Shown piece by piece: positions 1-10,078 of a stretch of DNA of 19,254 bases. The notes under the pieces were generated by a model. That model had not been told where the DNA came from. It saw only the letters and a list, made by a program, of their open reading frames with translations, and made no database searches. The position numbers and the translations under genes were made by a program. Position 1 is the first letter of the stretch. Every line of letters starts with the position of its first letter. The DNA is from an uncultured Chloroflexota bacterium (GTDB lineage: Bacteria > Chloroflexota > Limnocylindria > Limnocylindrales > Limnocylindraceae). The DNA lies in the NCBI GenBank assembly GCA_937864085.1, contig CALMIH010000144.1:1-19254 (forward strand). The letters run 5' to 3'.

Positions 1-1
1 C

Positions 2-250
2 TTCGTGCGACGAGAAGCGCCGGGTGAGTTCCGAATTCTCTATGGCGCACCCGTTGACGCTGGTAACGGCTCACCAGCCGCGCAACTTGCCGCAACGCAG
101 GCAACTGCGCGCGAGATGGAGCAACTCATTCGAAGCGAACCAACGCAGTGGAACTGCTTCAAGCCGCTCTGGCCGAACGCCGCAGAGCAGCGTCGCCTCG
201 CAGAACTTGCGGCGCAGATGGCAACACAACACGAGCGAGGCGCAGCGTGA
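2..250 (+). CDS. C-terminal end of an LpxL/HtrB-type lipid acyltransferase (partial)
   Basis: This is the last 82 residues of a gene that begins before the window; the frame is open from base 2 to the TGA at 248-250. The end reads like the C-terminus of lysophospholipid acyltransferases of the LpxL/HtrB/PatA group: a helix with R-E-M-E-Q-L-I-R, then E-P-T-Q-W-N-C-F-K-P-L-W, matching the family pattern of a Gln-Trp followed by an aromatic and a Pro-x-Trp. The next gene ends with the equivalent A-P-E-Q-W-W-T-L-F-Y-P-I-W. The catalytic His motif lies upstream and cannot be seen. Such enzymes move an acyl chain onto a membrane glycolipid. The stop overlaps the GTG of the next gene (GTGA), so the two are probably co-translated. 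The family is well supported; the acceptor lipid is unknown. Confidence 0.75.
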   Translation, partial: FVRREAPGEFRILYGAPVDAGNGSPAAQLAATQATAREMEQLIRSEPTQWNCFKPLWPNAAEQRRLAELAAQMATQHERGAA

Positions 251-1152
251 GCCTGAAAGAGCAACTGATTGGCCGTGGCACGATTGCTGGACTCACCGCA
301 ATCTCATATCTTCCAGAGCCGCTCCTTCTGGCAATCGCAAAAGTATGGGGCGCAGTTGGTCCACTGTTGCAGCCAGCGCGCGCGCGTCTGGGACGCGCCA
401 ACCTTGCACGCGTGTATGAATTTCGAGACAACGTTGCGCCAACGAGCAGCGCACTCACGCACGGGACGCGCGAAATGTTCGAGCATCACCTGCGCTTCTA
501 CATTGAGAGCGCGCGCGCGCCGCGGCACGCCCGAAAGATCATCGCAACGCGCGTCAAGCTAGAAGATGAACTCGCCGTCGCCGCAGCGTTCTCTCCAGCC
601 GCTGGTGCCTCAATCTTTCTCGCCGCACACTTCGGCGCGATTGAACTTCCCGGCAGCATCTTGGCCGACCGCTCTGGGCGCACGCCGATGGCACCAATGG
701 AGGAGATCAGCAACGAGGTGCTGCAGGCGTGGATGCTCCGCGTACGCGGTGCAGGGCTTGGGCTGCGCATCATCTCTGCAAAGGGTGCAGCACAGGTGAT
801 GAGTGATGAACTCGCCGCTGGCGGCATCGTTGGCATGGTTGGCGACCGCAACATTGTTGGTGCTGGTGTACCGGTAAAGCTTTTTGGGCACACGGCAAAA
901 CTTCCGATCGGCCCAGCACTTCTCGCCGTTGAGTCTGGCGCAAAGCTGTACGTTGCCGCGGTGATTCGCGAACCACGCGGCGCGTACACCGGCTACATCC
1001 GTGAGGTGGTGATCCCAACTGATGGCGATCGCATGGCGAGAACACGCGCGACACTCGCAGGCATTGCTGCGGTCTTTGAGGAGCTGATCGTCAAGGCGCC
1101 TGAGCAGTGGTGGACGCTCTTCTACCCGATCTGGGACGATATCCGCGCATGA
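247..1152 (+). CDS. LpxL/HtrB (PatA-like) lipid acyltransferase
   Basis: A 301-residue protein. I chose the GTG at 247 because it overlaps the previous stop as GTGA and gives the usual family N-terminus; the open frame extends further upstream only inside the preceding gene. The catalytic HX4E motif is H-F-G-A-I-E (H128, E133). It is followed by the block G-D-R-N-I-V-G-A-G-V-P-V around 199-210, F-G near 213, and P-I-G-P-A-L-L-A near 220, which shape the acyl-donor and acceptor site in this family. The C-terminus has the P-E-Q-W-W...P-I-W signature. Relatives acylate lipid A or phosphatidylinositol mannosides at the inner face of the membrane. A PimA-like enzyme two genes downstream favours a PIM-type glycolipid here. 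That role is inferred; the fold and motif are seen directly. Confidence 0.85.
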   Translation: MSLKEQLIGRGTIAGLTAISYLPEPLLLAIAKVWGAVGPLLQPARARLGRANLARVYEFRDNVAPTSSALTHGTREMFEHHLRFYIESARAPRHARKIIATRVKLEDELAVAAAFSPAAGASIFLAAHFGAIELPGSILADRSGRTPMAPMEEISNEVLQAWMLRVRGAGLGLRIISAKGAAQVMSDELAAGGIVGMVGDRNIVGAGVPVKLFGHTAKLPIGPALLAVESGAKLYVAAVIREPRGAYTGYIREVVIPTDGDRMARTRATLAGIAAVFEELIVKAPEQWWTLFYPIWDDIRA

Positions 1153-1979
1153 GAGATTCGTTGAGCGGTGCGTCACGCGCAGATTTACATATCCATACGA
1201 TGGCGTCAGACGGCACCGCCTCAGTCTCGCAAGTGCTCGCGCACGCCGAAGAGGTTGGCCTCGACATCATCGCCATCACAGATCACGATCGCATCGATGC
1301 GGCGCAGGCGGCACAGCAGATGGCGCTCACCAATGGCCTTCATGTGCAGGTGGTCATTGGCGAAGAGATCTCTACGCTGCAGGGGCACCTTCTCGGCCTC
1401 TTCCTCCACGAACGCGTTCGGCCACTCCACTCGCTCCGCCGCACCATCGCTGAGATTCACGAGCAAGGGGGGATCGCCATCCCCGCTCACCCCCTCTTTC
1501 CGCACCCGCTCTGCGCGCAGGAGGGGGCGATTCGTGGGGCGGCGAACGATCGGGACCCCGCCTGCCGACCAGACGGTTTGGAGACGTACAACCCCACGAT
1601 CTTCGGCACCTCGCCGCGCCGCCGCGTGGGGCGCCTCGCCGCTGATCTGGGCCTCGCAACACTCGGGAGCTCTGATGCTCATGTGCTGAGCGCCATTGGT
1701 CGCGTCTGGACAACCTTCCCTGGCTCAAGTCCAGAAGCTCTGCGCGATGCGATCTTGGCGCGCACGGTGAGCGTTGGCGCTGGGAGTGACCACACCTTGA
1801 CTGAGAACCCAGGGATCTTCGGGCGCCAGATGCTGCGCAACCTGATCGGGCTCGGCCAAGATCTTGCCGGCGTAACGCGACCGATCTGGACGTTCGGTGG
1901 CGAGCGACGTGGTCGCGACCTCGGCTACCCAGGAAGCCGTCGCCGACCTGCGCGCTATACGCCGGACGAGGAGCGGTAA
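1149..1979 (+). CDS. PHP-domain phosphoesterase (TrpH/YciV-like)
   Basis: A 276-residue protein. The ATG at 1149 overlaps the upstream TGA (ATGA). The PHP metal ligands appear in order: D-L-H-I-H-T with H14 and H16, D21, D45-H46-D47, E72, H80, the A-H-P motif with H114, and S-D-A-H with D176 and H178. This is a complete set for a trinuclear metal phosphoesterase. Characterised relatives (RNase AM/TrpH) hydrolyse 3',5'-nucleotide bisphosphates or degrade short RNA from the 5' end; others act on phosphorylated small molecules. The last 35 or so residues are Arg/Gly-rich and look flexible. Its place between a lipid acyltransferase and a mannosyltransferase would also fit removal of a phosphate from a glycolipid intermediate. 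The family is secure; the substrate is unknown. Confidence 0.85.
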   Translation: MRDSLSGASRADLHIHTMASDGTASVSQVLAHAEEVGLDIIAITDHDRIDAAQAAQQMALTNGLHVQVVIGEEISTLQGHLLGLFLHERVRPLHSLRRTIAEIHEQGGIAIPAHPLFPHPLCAQEGAIRGAANDRDPACRPDGLETYNPTIFGTSPRRRVGRLAADLGLATLGSSDAHVLSAIGRVWTTFPGSSPEALRDAILARTVSVGAGSDHTLTENPGIFGRQMLRNLIGLGQDLAGVTRPIWTFGGERRGRDLGYPGSRRRPARYTPDEER

Positions 1980-1983
1980 CCCG

Positions 1984-3177
1984 ATGAAGATTGGCATCGT
2001 CACTCCATACGCGTACCCAATGCCTGGTGGCGTGAATGATCATGTCGGTTCGCTCTATCGCGTGTTGCGTGCGCGTGGCCACGATGTGCGCATCATCACC
2101 AGTAGCCACGGACTCCAGAAGGCGAGCGAAGGTGACATCATTCGCGTTGGGAAAGGATTCAGCGTTCCGTTTAACGGCTCAATGGGAACGATCACACTCA
2201 GCCCAACGTATTTGGGGCAGATGCGCCAGATCCTCGAGCGCGAACGATTTGATGTGCTGCACTATCACGAACCATTTGTCCCATTCTTAAGTCTCGTAAC
2301 GCTTACCCTCTCCACCTCCGTCAACGTTGGCACCTTCCACGCGTTCGGCGGTTTATCTATCAGTTACGAATTCGGTAAGCGCGCACTCGGTCACTACGCG
2401 AACAAGTTGCACGGTCGCATTGCGGTGAGCCCCGCGGCGCGCCACTTCATCAGCCGTTACTTTCCTGGTGAATACAAGATTGTTCCGAACGGCGTTGAAC
2501 CGGCGCGATATCAGCGCGCCGTTCCGATTGCTCGCTACCGCGATGGCGTGCCAAACATCCTCTTTGTTGGGCGCATGGAGCCACGGAAGGGCTTGATTCA
2601 TCTCCTCCGCGCGTTCCGCAAGTTGCAGCGCGATGGTGTACGAGCGCGACTGCTCATTGTTGGCACAGGGCCTGGCGACCGCGAAGCGCGTCGCTACGTA
2701 CTGACGCGCCAGCTTGAAGACGTTGAGTTTCTTGGTCGCGTCCCTGAGGCGCAGAAGGCGCAGCTCTTCAAGACTGCTGACATCTTCGTCTCTCCAGCCA
2801 CTGGGAGAGAATCGTTCGGGATCGTCTTACTCGAAGCGATGTCTGCTGGCGCGCCGATTATCTGTTCAGATATCCATGGCTACCGTGGCGTGGTGCGTCG
2901 CGAGCGTGATGGGGTCCTGGTGGAGCCAGGGAACGCGGACGCACTCGCCGCCTCCATCCGTCGCCTGATTGACGATCCGCAACTGCGCGCGCAACTCTCG
3001 CGCGCTGGCGAGGAGCGAGCGCAACTCTTCACCTGGGAGCGCGTGGGTCAGGCGGTTGAGGAGTACTACGGCTTTGTGATCCGCCGACTCGCCGAGCAGG
3101 GGCAACTCCCCGCAGGATTTAGCGCGCCGATTCCTCCGCCACCCGGCCCGCGAGTTCGCACAGCAAGCGAGCGGTAA
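1984..3177 (+). CDS. GT4 glycosyltransferase, PimA-like phosphatidylinositol mannosyltransferase
   Basis: A 397-residue GT-B enzyme. The ATG at 1984 is preceded by GAGGAG (1968-1973) at 10-base spacing; the frame is open upstream but those residues overlap the PHP gene. Landmarks: the donor loop P-G-G-V (14-17), H-Y-H-E near 93-96, T-F-H119-A, P-N-G-V-E (168-172), G-R197-M-E-P-R-K202-G, and the EX7E motif R-E276-S-F-G-I-V-L-L-E284. H119, R197, K202 and E276 align with the residues known in mycobacterial PimA for GDP-mannose binding and catalysis (PimA numbering from memory). It probably transfers mannose from GDP-Man to phosphatidylinositol at the inner membrane face. The last 25 residues are Pro-rich. 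It ends inside the convergent NUDIX gene. GT4 is certain; PimA substrate specificity is inferred. Confidence 0.85.
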   Translation: MKIGIVTPYAYPMPGGVNDHVGSLYRVLRARGHDVRIITSSHGLQKASEGDIIRVGKGFSVPFNGSMGTITLSPTYLGQMRQILERERFDVLHYHEPFVPFLSLVTLTLSTSVNVGTFHAFGGLSISYEFGKRALGHYANKLHGRIAVSPAARHFISRYFPGEYKIVPNGVEPARYQRAVPIARYRDGVPNILFVGRMEPRKGLIHLLRAFRKLQRDGVRARLLIVGTGPGDREARRYVLTRQLEDVEFLGRVPEAQKAQLFKTADIFVSPATGRESFGIVLLEAMSAGAPIICSDIHGYRGVVRRERDGVLVEPGNADALAASIRRLIDDPQLRAQLSRAGEERAQLFTWERVGQAVEEYYGFVIRRLAEQGQLPAGFSAPIPPPPGPRVRTASER

Positions 3178-3862
3178 GCCCCCAGACACGCAGCTCACCC
3201 GGCACCACAAAGGCGCCATACCTGAGCGGCACGCCGTTCTGCTCTCCGTCAACGTCATGTACGGGGAGGCGCGGATCGAAGATGCCGAGTTCGGCGCCTA
3301 CGACGCCCGCGACCTCCGTTGGATCTGGGTGGAGTTGCGGCGTGCTCGGCGCAACCGCCACCACCACGTGGATCAGGAAGTTGCTCGCTGGGATGTAGGC
3401 GGGATCGAGTGAGCCGACAACGATGATGCCGTGCTGTGGATCATCCGCATCAAAGCCGAGCTCCTCATGGAGTTCGCGGATCGCCGTCTGTTGCGGCGTT
3501 TCGCCAAGCTCCATCTTGCCGCCCGGAAGGGCGAGCTGGCCGCCGTGCGTTCCCCCCTGCGCGCGCTTGATCAGGAGCACCTGACAGTCGAACGGGTGCA
3601 CCTCAACGCTCTCGCCGCCACCGTTTACGCCGCAGGCTCCGAGCGCCACTGGTGGAACCAAGAGTGCGGTGACTGCGGCAATGCGCGGCGTCCCCTCAAC
3701 GGGTGGATTCAGGTCAACCGGCTCAAGGCCAGGGAGTCGACGTGGGGTGAGGTTTGGTTGCAGCGGGAAGGGGAGTGGCGCGAGCGCTCCGGCTGCGTCA
3801 CGCGCAAGCGCACGACGCAGCCGTTCAGCGATTCGTTGAGCCGCCTGCTCTTGCCTCTCCAC
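3119..3862 (-). CDS. NUDIX hydrolase, CoA diphosphatase-like
   Basis: A 247-residue protein with a GTG start. It is the only start available before an in-frame stop, and lies 12 bases after the lon stop. The NUDIX box is complete at residues 115-137: G, five residues, E121, seven residues, R-E-L-H-E-E-L-G-F. Just before it, K-R-A...H-G-G-Q-L-A-L-P-G-G resembles the extra UPF0035 signature of CoA diphosphatases (NudL/PCD1), as does the late V-W-G-L-T-A-R segment. Such enzymes cleave CoA into 3',5'-ADP and acyl-phosphopantetheine. The N-terminal 60 residues are a helical extension. It is likely the third gene of hspR-lon-NUDIX. Its last 59 bases overlap the end of the convergent glycosyltransferase. 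NUDIX is certain; CoA as substrate is likely. Confidence 0.88.
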   Translation of the reverse strand: MERQEQAAQRIAERLRRALARDAAGALAPLPFPLQPNLTPRRLPGLEPVDLNPPVEGTPRIAAVTALLVPPVALGACGVNGGGESVEVHPFDCQVLLIKRAQGGTHGGQLALPGGKMELGETPQQTAIRELHEELGFDADDPQHGIIVVGSLDPAYIPASNFLIHVVVAVAPSTPQLHPDPTEVAGVVGAELGIFDPRLPVHDVDGEQNGVPLRYGAFVVPGELRVWGLTARLLCELAGRVAEESAR

Positions 3863-3874
3863 GGCGAGCCCTAG

Positions 3875-6396
<2,522 letters not shown>

Positions 6397-6400
<4 letters not shown>

Positions 6401-6750
6401 CGTCGTCCCCCTTCTCGCGCCGCTGCCACAGCGCGCTCGCTCTTCTTGTTTCCCTCTTCATATAGACGCTCAAGGATCCGTTCACCGAGCCGCTCCTCTA
6501 ACTGGAAGAGGAGCTTGATCCCGGCGAGGTTCACACCCAAGTCCTGGGTGAGGTGGCGAATCCAGAGGATGCGCCGCAGATCGTTCTCTGAGAAGAGTCG
6601 GATGTTCGACTCCGTTCGCGACGGGCAGATCAGCCCAGCCTCTTCGTAGATTCGGAGTGTTCGCGGATGGACGGCTACGATCTCGGCCGCCACGCTGATC
6701 ACGTAGACGGGCCGCGAAGGGTCAATCCCTGGGCCGCTGCTCCTGAACAC
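6397..6750 (-). CDS. hspR: HspR-type MerR family heat-shock repressor
   Basis: A 117-residue protein with a MerR helix-turn-helix. The V-Y-V-I-S-V-A-A-E opening (15-23), H-P-R-T-L-R-I-Y-E (28-36), and G-V-N-L-A-G-I-K (72-79) are typical of HspR, the repressor of dnaK, clpB and lon in actinobacteria. A charged helical tail follows. The start is GTG at 6750, six bases downstream of a good -10 box, so the message may be leaderless. The gene is usually the last of a dnaK operon; here it precedes lon with a 4-base overlap, which predicts co-expression and autoregulation. An imperfect inverted repeat sits in the promoter, but I do not see a clean HAIR consensus. Confidence 0.9.
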
Positions 6751-6756
6751 CTTCGT

Positions 6757-6786
6757 ATCCTAGAACCCTATCAATGGTGTTGTCAA
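6757..6786 (-). promoter_or_regulatory. Promoter of hspR-lon-NUDIX
   Basis: On the minus strand there is a perfect -35 TTGACA (6781-6786), an 18-base spacer and a -10 TAGGAT (6757-6762). The expected start point coincides with, or lies within a base or two of, the hspR GTG, which suggests a leaderless or near-leaderless mRNA. Confidence 0.65.
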
Positions 6787-6790
6787 GGGT
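6765..6790. repeat. Imperfect inverted repeat in the hspR promoter
   Basis: ACCCT and AGGGT flank 16 bases, with further partial symmetry inside (CTTGACAA against TTGATAGG). It overlaps the -35 and spacer, the right place for a repressor. It differs from the known HAIR element (CTTGAGT-N7-ACTCAAG), so HspR binding is only a suggestion. Confidence 0.35.
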
Positions 6791-6839
6791 GTTATCCACA
6801 AAAGAGGAGGGCTGGCGTGATGACGGCTGGAGCGGGCGG

Positions 6840-8828
6840 CTACTCCACGTCGCGGCGGTACGGGAGGTCAACGATCACCGTGTTGCGACGGCCAAGGAGC
6901 GTATCCCTGAGGCGCTTCCCGTTGCCGTTATGCAGGACGCGGTCCCACCAGTGGCGGCCGGCGTACTCGGGGATCATCACCACGTTGATTGGGAGCTCGC
7001 CAGACTTGTGTGGCAACTCCTCGAGTTCGTCGAGGAAGTGGCAGAGCGGCTCCACGATCAGCCGGTACGGCGACTCAACGGTGACGAGACGTACGCCTGG
7101 GAAGAGTTGCTCAAAGCGCGCGCGAATCAGCGCCTCCTCCTTCTCATCAAAGACAACGCGCACAGCGATCAGCTCACCCGTCTTCCCCTCAAGGATTCGA
7201 CCAAGCGTTATCGCACGAACGGTTGACCGATTGATCTCTCCGAACGGTGCAATGATGCGCCGCGGTCGATGCGGTGCATCAAAGACCAGCCCAGGCTTGA
7301 TCGTAAGCTCACGCTCATGGCGGTCATAGCGCTTACGAACGCCAGCCATAAAGAGTGCAACAAGTGGGACCAGGATAAAGATGATCCATCCGCCAACTGC
7401 AAACTTTGCAAGCGAGATGATGACAAAGACCACACCTGTTACAGCAGCACCAACGCCATTCAAGATAGCCTTTGCGCGCCAACCCTCACCGCGAACATTT
7501 CTCCAGTGGACCACCATGCCAGTTTGGCTAATGGTGAAACCAAGAAAGACGCCAATTGCGTATGCGGGAATCAATAAGGAGACAAGGGCACCAGTCGCAA
7601 TAAGGAAGATTACGGCACCAGCCGCAATTGCAACAATGCCACCCCCGTACGCGAGCCGATCACTCCGCTGGCCAATTTGTCGCGGAAGGAAGCCGTCACG
7701 AGCGAGGATCCGCGCAAGCTGTGGTCCACCATTAAATCCTGTGTTGGCGGCGAGGAGAAGAATGCCGGTCGTTGCAATCTGGAAGATTGCGTACGGAATC
7801 CCACCGCCGAGCGAAGCACGAGCAATCTGCGAGAGGAGCGTCTCACCGCCAATCTCTTGCGGGATCTTTCCAAACGCAAAGGCGAGAAGTGAAATGCCAA
7901 AGAAGATCACTCCGAGGAGGACGGCCATGATTGACATCGTGTCCGCGGCATTCTTTGCCTCCGGCTTCTTAAAGGCGGCAACTCCGTCGGAGATCGCCTC
8001 CGTTCCAGTGAGCGCAACCGAACCATAAGCAAAAGCCTTCAAAAGCAGGAAGGGGAGGATCAGCTGCATGCCGTCGTGTGCCTCTGCTACAACGCCCTGG
8101 CTCCAGTTCACCGCGGAATCGCCGAGCGCGATACGAATGAGACCAATGGCGATGACGGTGATCGCGCCGCCAACGAAAAGATAGGTAGGGATGGCAAAGA
8201 GTCGCCCTGATTCGCGGAGACCACGCAGGTTGGCAAGGACAAGCAGGAAGAGAGCGCCAAGCGCAAGCTCAACGCGAAGCGGGATGAGCTCAGGGAGGGC
8301 CGAGGTGATCGCCGCAACTCCAGCGGCGGTGCTCACCGCAGCGGTGAGGATGTAGTCAATGACAAGGCTCGATGCCGCTACAAGTGCAGGCGTGGTGCCG
8401 AGTGTGCTGGAGGCAACCGCGTAGGCGCCACCCCCCTTGGGGAAGCCGAAACAGACCTGGCGGTAGCTGATGGCCACAACGCCAAGCAGGAGACCAACCG
8501 CAAGGGCGATCACGGGGCCGAAGGCGAGGTAGGAGGCGCCCGCTGAGGCGAGGACGATGAGGATCTCTTCGCTCGCATAGGCGCTGGAGGAGATGGCGTC
8601 AGAAGAGAAGATTGGGAGGGCAAACTTCTTTGGGAGGCGCTCCTCGCCCTCTTCTGCGTTTGAGAGTCGCCGTCCGAAAATGGCAGTTTTTGCGGCGAGC
8701 GTTGCGCGACCAAGCTCGTTGACCGGCTCACTCCCCGCCTCAGAAGCTACAAGGTGATCTGGCTCCTCTTCAATGAACCACTCTTCCGCATCATGAAGTT
8801 CATCTGGTGTCTGCTTGCTGCTCGCCAT
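6840..8828 (-). CDS. kimA: KimA-like APC-superfamily potassium permease
   Basis: A 662-residue membrane protein. A hydrophilic N-terminus (1-68) is followed by about 12 hydrophobic segments between 85 and 497 and a cytoplasmic domain from about 505 to the end. It resembles Bacillus KimA (YdaO). Residues that, from memory, line the K+ sites there are present in register: D77 and Y84 in S-S-D-A-I-S-S-S-A-Y, D158, T162 and S166 in D-Y-I-L-T-A-A-V-S, T274 and E277 in T-G-T-E-A-I-S, and Y423. The C-terminal domain carries E-S-P-Y-R, R-H-W-W and D-L-P-Y, also family-typical. It probably imports K+ with H+. It lies downstream of rsmG, with its own candidate promoter and a hairpin-rich leader. An amino acid substrate is the main alternative. 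Confidence 0.8.
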   Translation of the reverse strand: MASSKQTPDELHDAEEWFIEEEPDHLVASEAGSEPVNELGRATLAAKTAIFGRRLSNAEEGEERLPKKFALPIFSSDAISSSAYASEEILIVLASAGASYLAFGPVIALAVGLLLGVVAISYRQVCFGFPKGGGAYAVASSTLGTTPALVAASSLVIDYILTAAVSTAAGVAAITSALPELIPLRVELALGALFLLVLANLRGLRESGRLFAIPTYLFVGGAITVIAIGLIRIALGDSAVNWSQGVVAEAHDGMQLILPFLLLKAFAYGSVALTGTEAISDGVAAFKKPEAKNAADTMSIMAVLLGVIFFGISLLAFAFGKIPQEIGGETLLSQIARASLGGGIPYAIFQIATTGILLLAANTGFNGGPQLARILARDGFLPRQIGQRSDRLAYGGGIVAIAAGAVIFLIATGALVSLLIPAYAIGVFLGFTISQTGMVVHWRNVRGEGWRAKAILNGVGAAVTGVVFVIISLAKFAVGGWIIFILVPLVALFMAGVRKRYDRHERELTIKPGLVFDAPHRPRRIIAPFGEINRSTVRAITLGRILEGKTGELIAVRVVFDEKEEALIRARFEQLFPGVRLVTVESPYRLIVEPLCHFLDELEELPHKSGELPINVVMIPEYAGRHWWDRVLHNGNGKRLRDTLLGRRNTVIVDLPYRRDVE

Positions 8829-8859
8829 GACGCGGAACCGCCCTCTGTTGCTTCAAGGG

Positions 8860-8902
8860 CCGGCGTTGAGGCCGGTCGGGGGTCGAGAGTGCCCATTGGC
8901 AC
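8860..8902 (-). promoter_or_regulatory. Two-hairpin leader of the KimA-like gene
   Basis: The predicted 5' leader, read on the minus strand, contains GTGCC-AATG-GGCAC (8889-8902) and then CCGGC-CTCAAC-GCCGG (8860-8875), both perfect 5-bp stems. I see no match to the longer ydaO/c-di-AMP riboswitch. The only Shine-Dalgarno-like AGAGGG is unusually far from the ATG. A regulatory role is speculative. Confidence 0.3.
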
Positions 8903-8924
8903 CCATCGCCTCACTTGTGCACTC

Positions 8925-8953
8925 ATTCTATACCCGAGTGGCGCCCTCATCCA
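8925..8953 (-). promoter_or_regulatory. Candidate promoter of the KimA-like gene
   Basis: A -10 TAGAAT (8925-8930, 5 of 6 to consensus) lies 17 bases from a weak -35 TGGATG (8948-8953), which overlaps the rsmG stop. It would give a leader of about 90 bases and let the permease be expressed apart from csoR-rsmG. Confidence 0.4.
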
Positions 8954-9669
8954 CTCACGAGGACGAGGAGCGCATGATCAAGCCCAGGGCGCTCAACTCG
9001 TTCAACACGGATGGCGGATGCGCCAATAAGCGAGATCGCTGTGGAGAGTTCAGCCTCCCAACTCTCACCCTCACGTTTCCAGGCAAGCAGATGTCCATTA
9101 GCGGCGAGGAGGGGGCGTGCGAGTCGGATCAGCTCCGCGAGCGGCGCAACTGCACGAGCAAGGAGGAGGTCATAGCGCGTTGGGTTCCGTGAGGCGAGCT
9201 CCTCTGCACGCGCATTCAGCACCCGCAGTTGTGACGAGAGGCCACTTGCAGCAACGACACACTCCAAGAAGCGCGCCTTCTTTCCAGTCGCTTCAATCAA
9301 ATCAAACGTTGTGTTTGGATGCACAGGCAAGATTCGCGCGGCGAGTGGGATTCCAGGGAAGCCGCCGCCAGATCCAAGATCGGCAAGTGTGCCGCCGTGC
9401 GGGAGGAGACGCTCAATAAGAGGGACCGCAACCAACGCATCAAGCAGGTGTCGTTTCGCGCGCTCCTCCGCACTTTCAATCCGTGTGAGATTGATCGCAG
9501 GATTCCAGGCGTCTAGGAGTCGTAGGTGCGCGGTGTGAACAGCGCGTTCGCTCGGCGTCAGTGGTGGGAGCGATGCTGCGGCAAGCAAGAGGTCAAGTTC
9601 GTCGAGCGTCTCGCGTTCAGTCGCTGGAAGTGCAGCGGGGTCAGTTGGGAGCGGTCGTCGTTCGTTCAA
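8947..9669 (-). CDS. rsmG: 16S rRNA (guanine-N7) methyltransferase RsmG (GidB)
   Basis: A 240-residue Rossmann methyltransferase. The RsmG signature is clear: W-N-P-A-I-N-L-T-R-I (55-64), R-H-L-L-D-A-L (73-79), the SAM-binding D-L-G-S-G-G-G-F-P-G (97-106), K-K-A-R-F-L-E (130-136) and A-R-A-V-A-P-L. It methylates G527 (E. coli numbering) in the 530 loop of 16S rRNA; loss gives low-level streptomycin resistance in several bacteria. The start is TTG at 9669, overlapping the csoR stop as TTGA; it gives the usual family N-terminus with a slightly long leader of about 20 residues. RsmG usually sits by mnmG/parA near the origin, so its position after csoR is unusual. Confidence 0.95.
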   Translation of the reverse strand: MNERRPLPTDPAALPATERETLDELDLLLAAASLPPLTPSERAVHTAHLRLLDAWNPAINLTRIESAEERAKRHLLDALVAVPLIERLLPHGGTLADLGSGGGFPGIPLAARILPVHPNTTFDLIEATGKKARFLECVVAASGLSSQLRVLNARAEELASRNPTRYDLLLARAVAPLAELIRLARPLLAANGHLLAWKREGESWEAELSTAISLIGASAIRVERVERPGLDHALLVLVSG

Positions 9670-9983
9670 CCACGCTTCTCGGTCGATCGCGCCGGCCGTC
9701 CCATCGAGCGGCGCACAACGTCGAGTACCTCTTCAACGTACTTGTCTGCCTCGCCCTTTTCCACCGCACTCTTCACGCAGCCGCGCACATGGTCTTCAAG
9801 GATGAGGAGGCCGAGCGCGTCAACGGCGGCGCGGAGCGCAGCGATCTGCTGAAGGATGTCAACGCAATACTCTTCGTCGTCAACCATTCGGCTAATGCCG
9901 CGCACCTGCCCCTCAAGGCGACGTAGACGATTCGTCAGCACCTTGCGGTCCTTGGTGTAGCTGTGTCCTGCGTGGGCATCCAT
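9666..9983 (-). CDS. csoR: Copper-sensing repressor CsoR
   Basis: A 105-residue all-helical DUF156 protein. The Cu(I) site of CsoR is complete: Y39-C40, H65 in L-E-D-H, C69 in R-G-C, and E85. These match mycobacterial Y35, C36, H61, C65 and E81 with a constant offset of 4. That favours copper over the nickel, sulfide or formaldehyde sensors of the same family. The DNA-contacting segment R-L-R-R-L-E-G-Q-V-R-G-I (19-30) is present. Apo-CsoR represses and Cu(I) releases it. A palindromic operator covers the start codon, so autoregulation is likely, and the downstream rsmG is probably co-expressed. No copper ATPase or chaperone gene is in the window. Confidence 0.93.
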   Translation of the reverse strand: MDAHAGHSYTKDRKVLTNRLRRLEGQVRGISRMVDDEEYCVDILQQIAALRAAVDALGLLILEDHVRGCVKSAVEKGEADKYVEEVLDVVRRSMGRPARSTEKRG

Positions 9984-9998
9984 ACCCTGGGAGGGTAT
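9982..9998. promoter_or_regulatory. CsoR operator
   Basis: ATACCC-TGGGA-GGGTAT is a perfect 6-bp inverted repeat with a 5-base centre. It matches the TACCC...GGGTA type of site known for CsoR proteins. It overlaps the csoR ATG (9981-9983) and lies about 80 bases upstream of the divergent hpt start. Confidence 0.75.
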
Positions 9999-10063
9999 CC
10001 GATCCGCTTCCGATGCTACGATTCTGTCGCAATGAAGAGGTATGGGCTGAGTGATCGCGAAGT

Positions 10064-10071
10064 GGAGGAGG
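10064..10071 (+). promoter_or_regulatory. Ribosome binding site of hpt
   Basis: GGAGGAGG lies 7 bases before the ATG at 10079. It is one of the strongest Shine-Dalgarno sequences in the window and fixes this start. Confidence 0.8.
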
Positions 10072-10078
10072 TCATCGT

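Noticed and set aside
1372..2109. 245-codon open frame on the minus strand across the PHP and glycosyltransferase genes
   Set aside because: It is low-complexity and antisense to two genes with full catalytic motifs.
8860..8902. ydaO-type c-di-AMP riboswitch before the KimA-like gene
   Set aside because: The leader is too short and lacks the conserved purine-rich junctions of that class.
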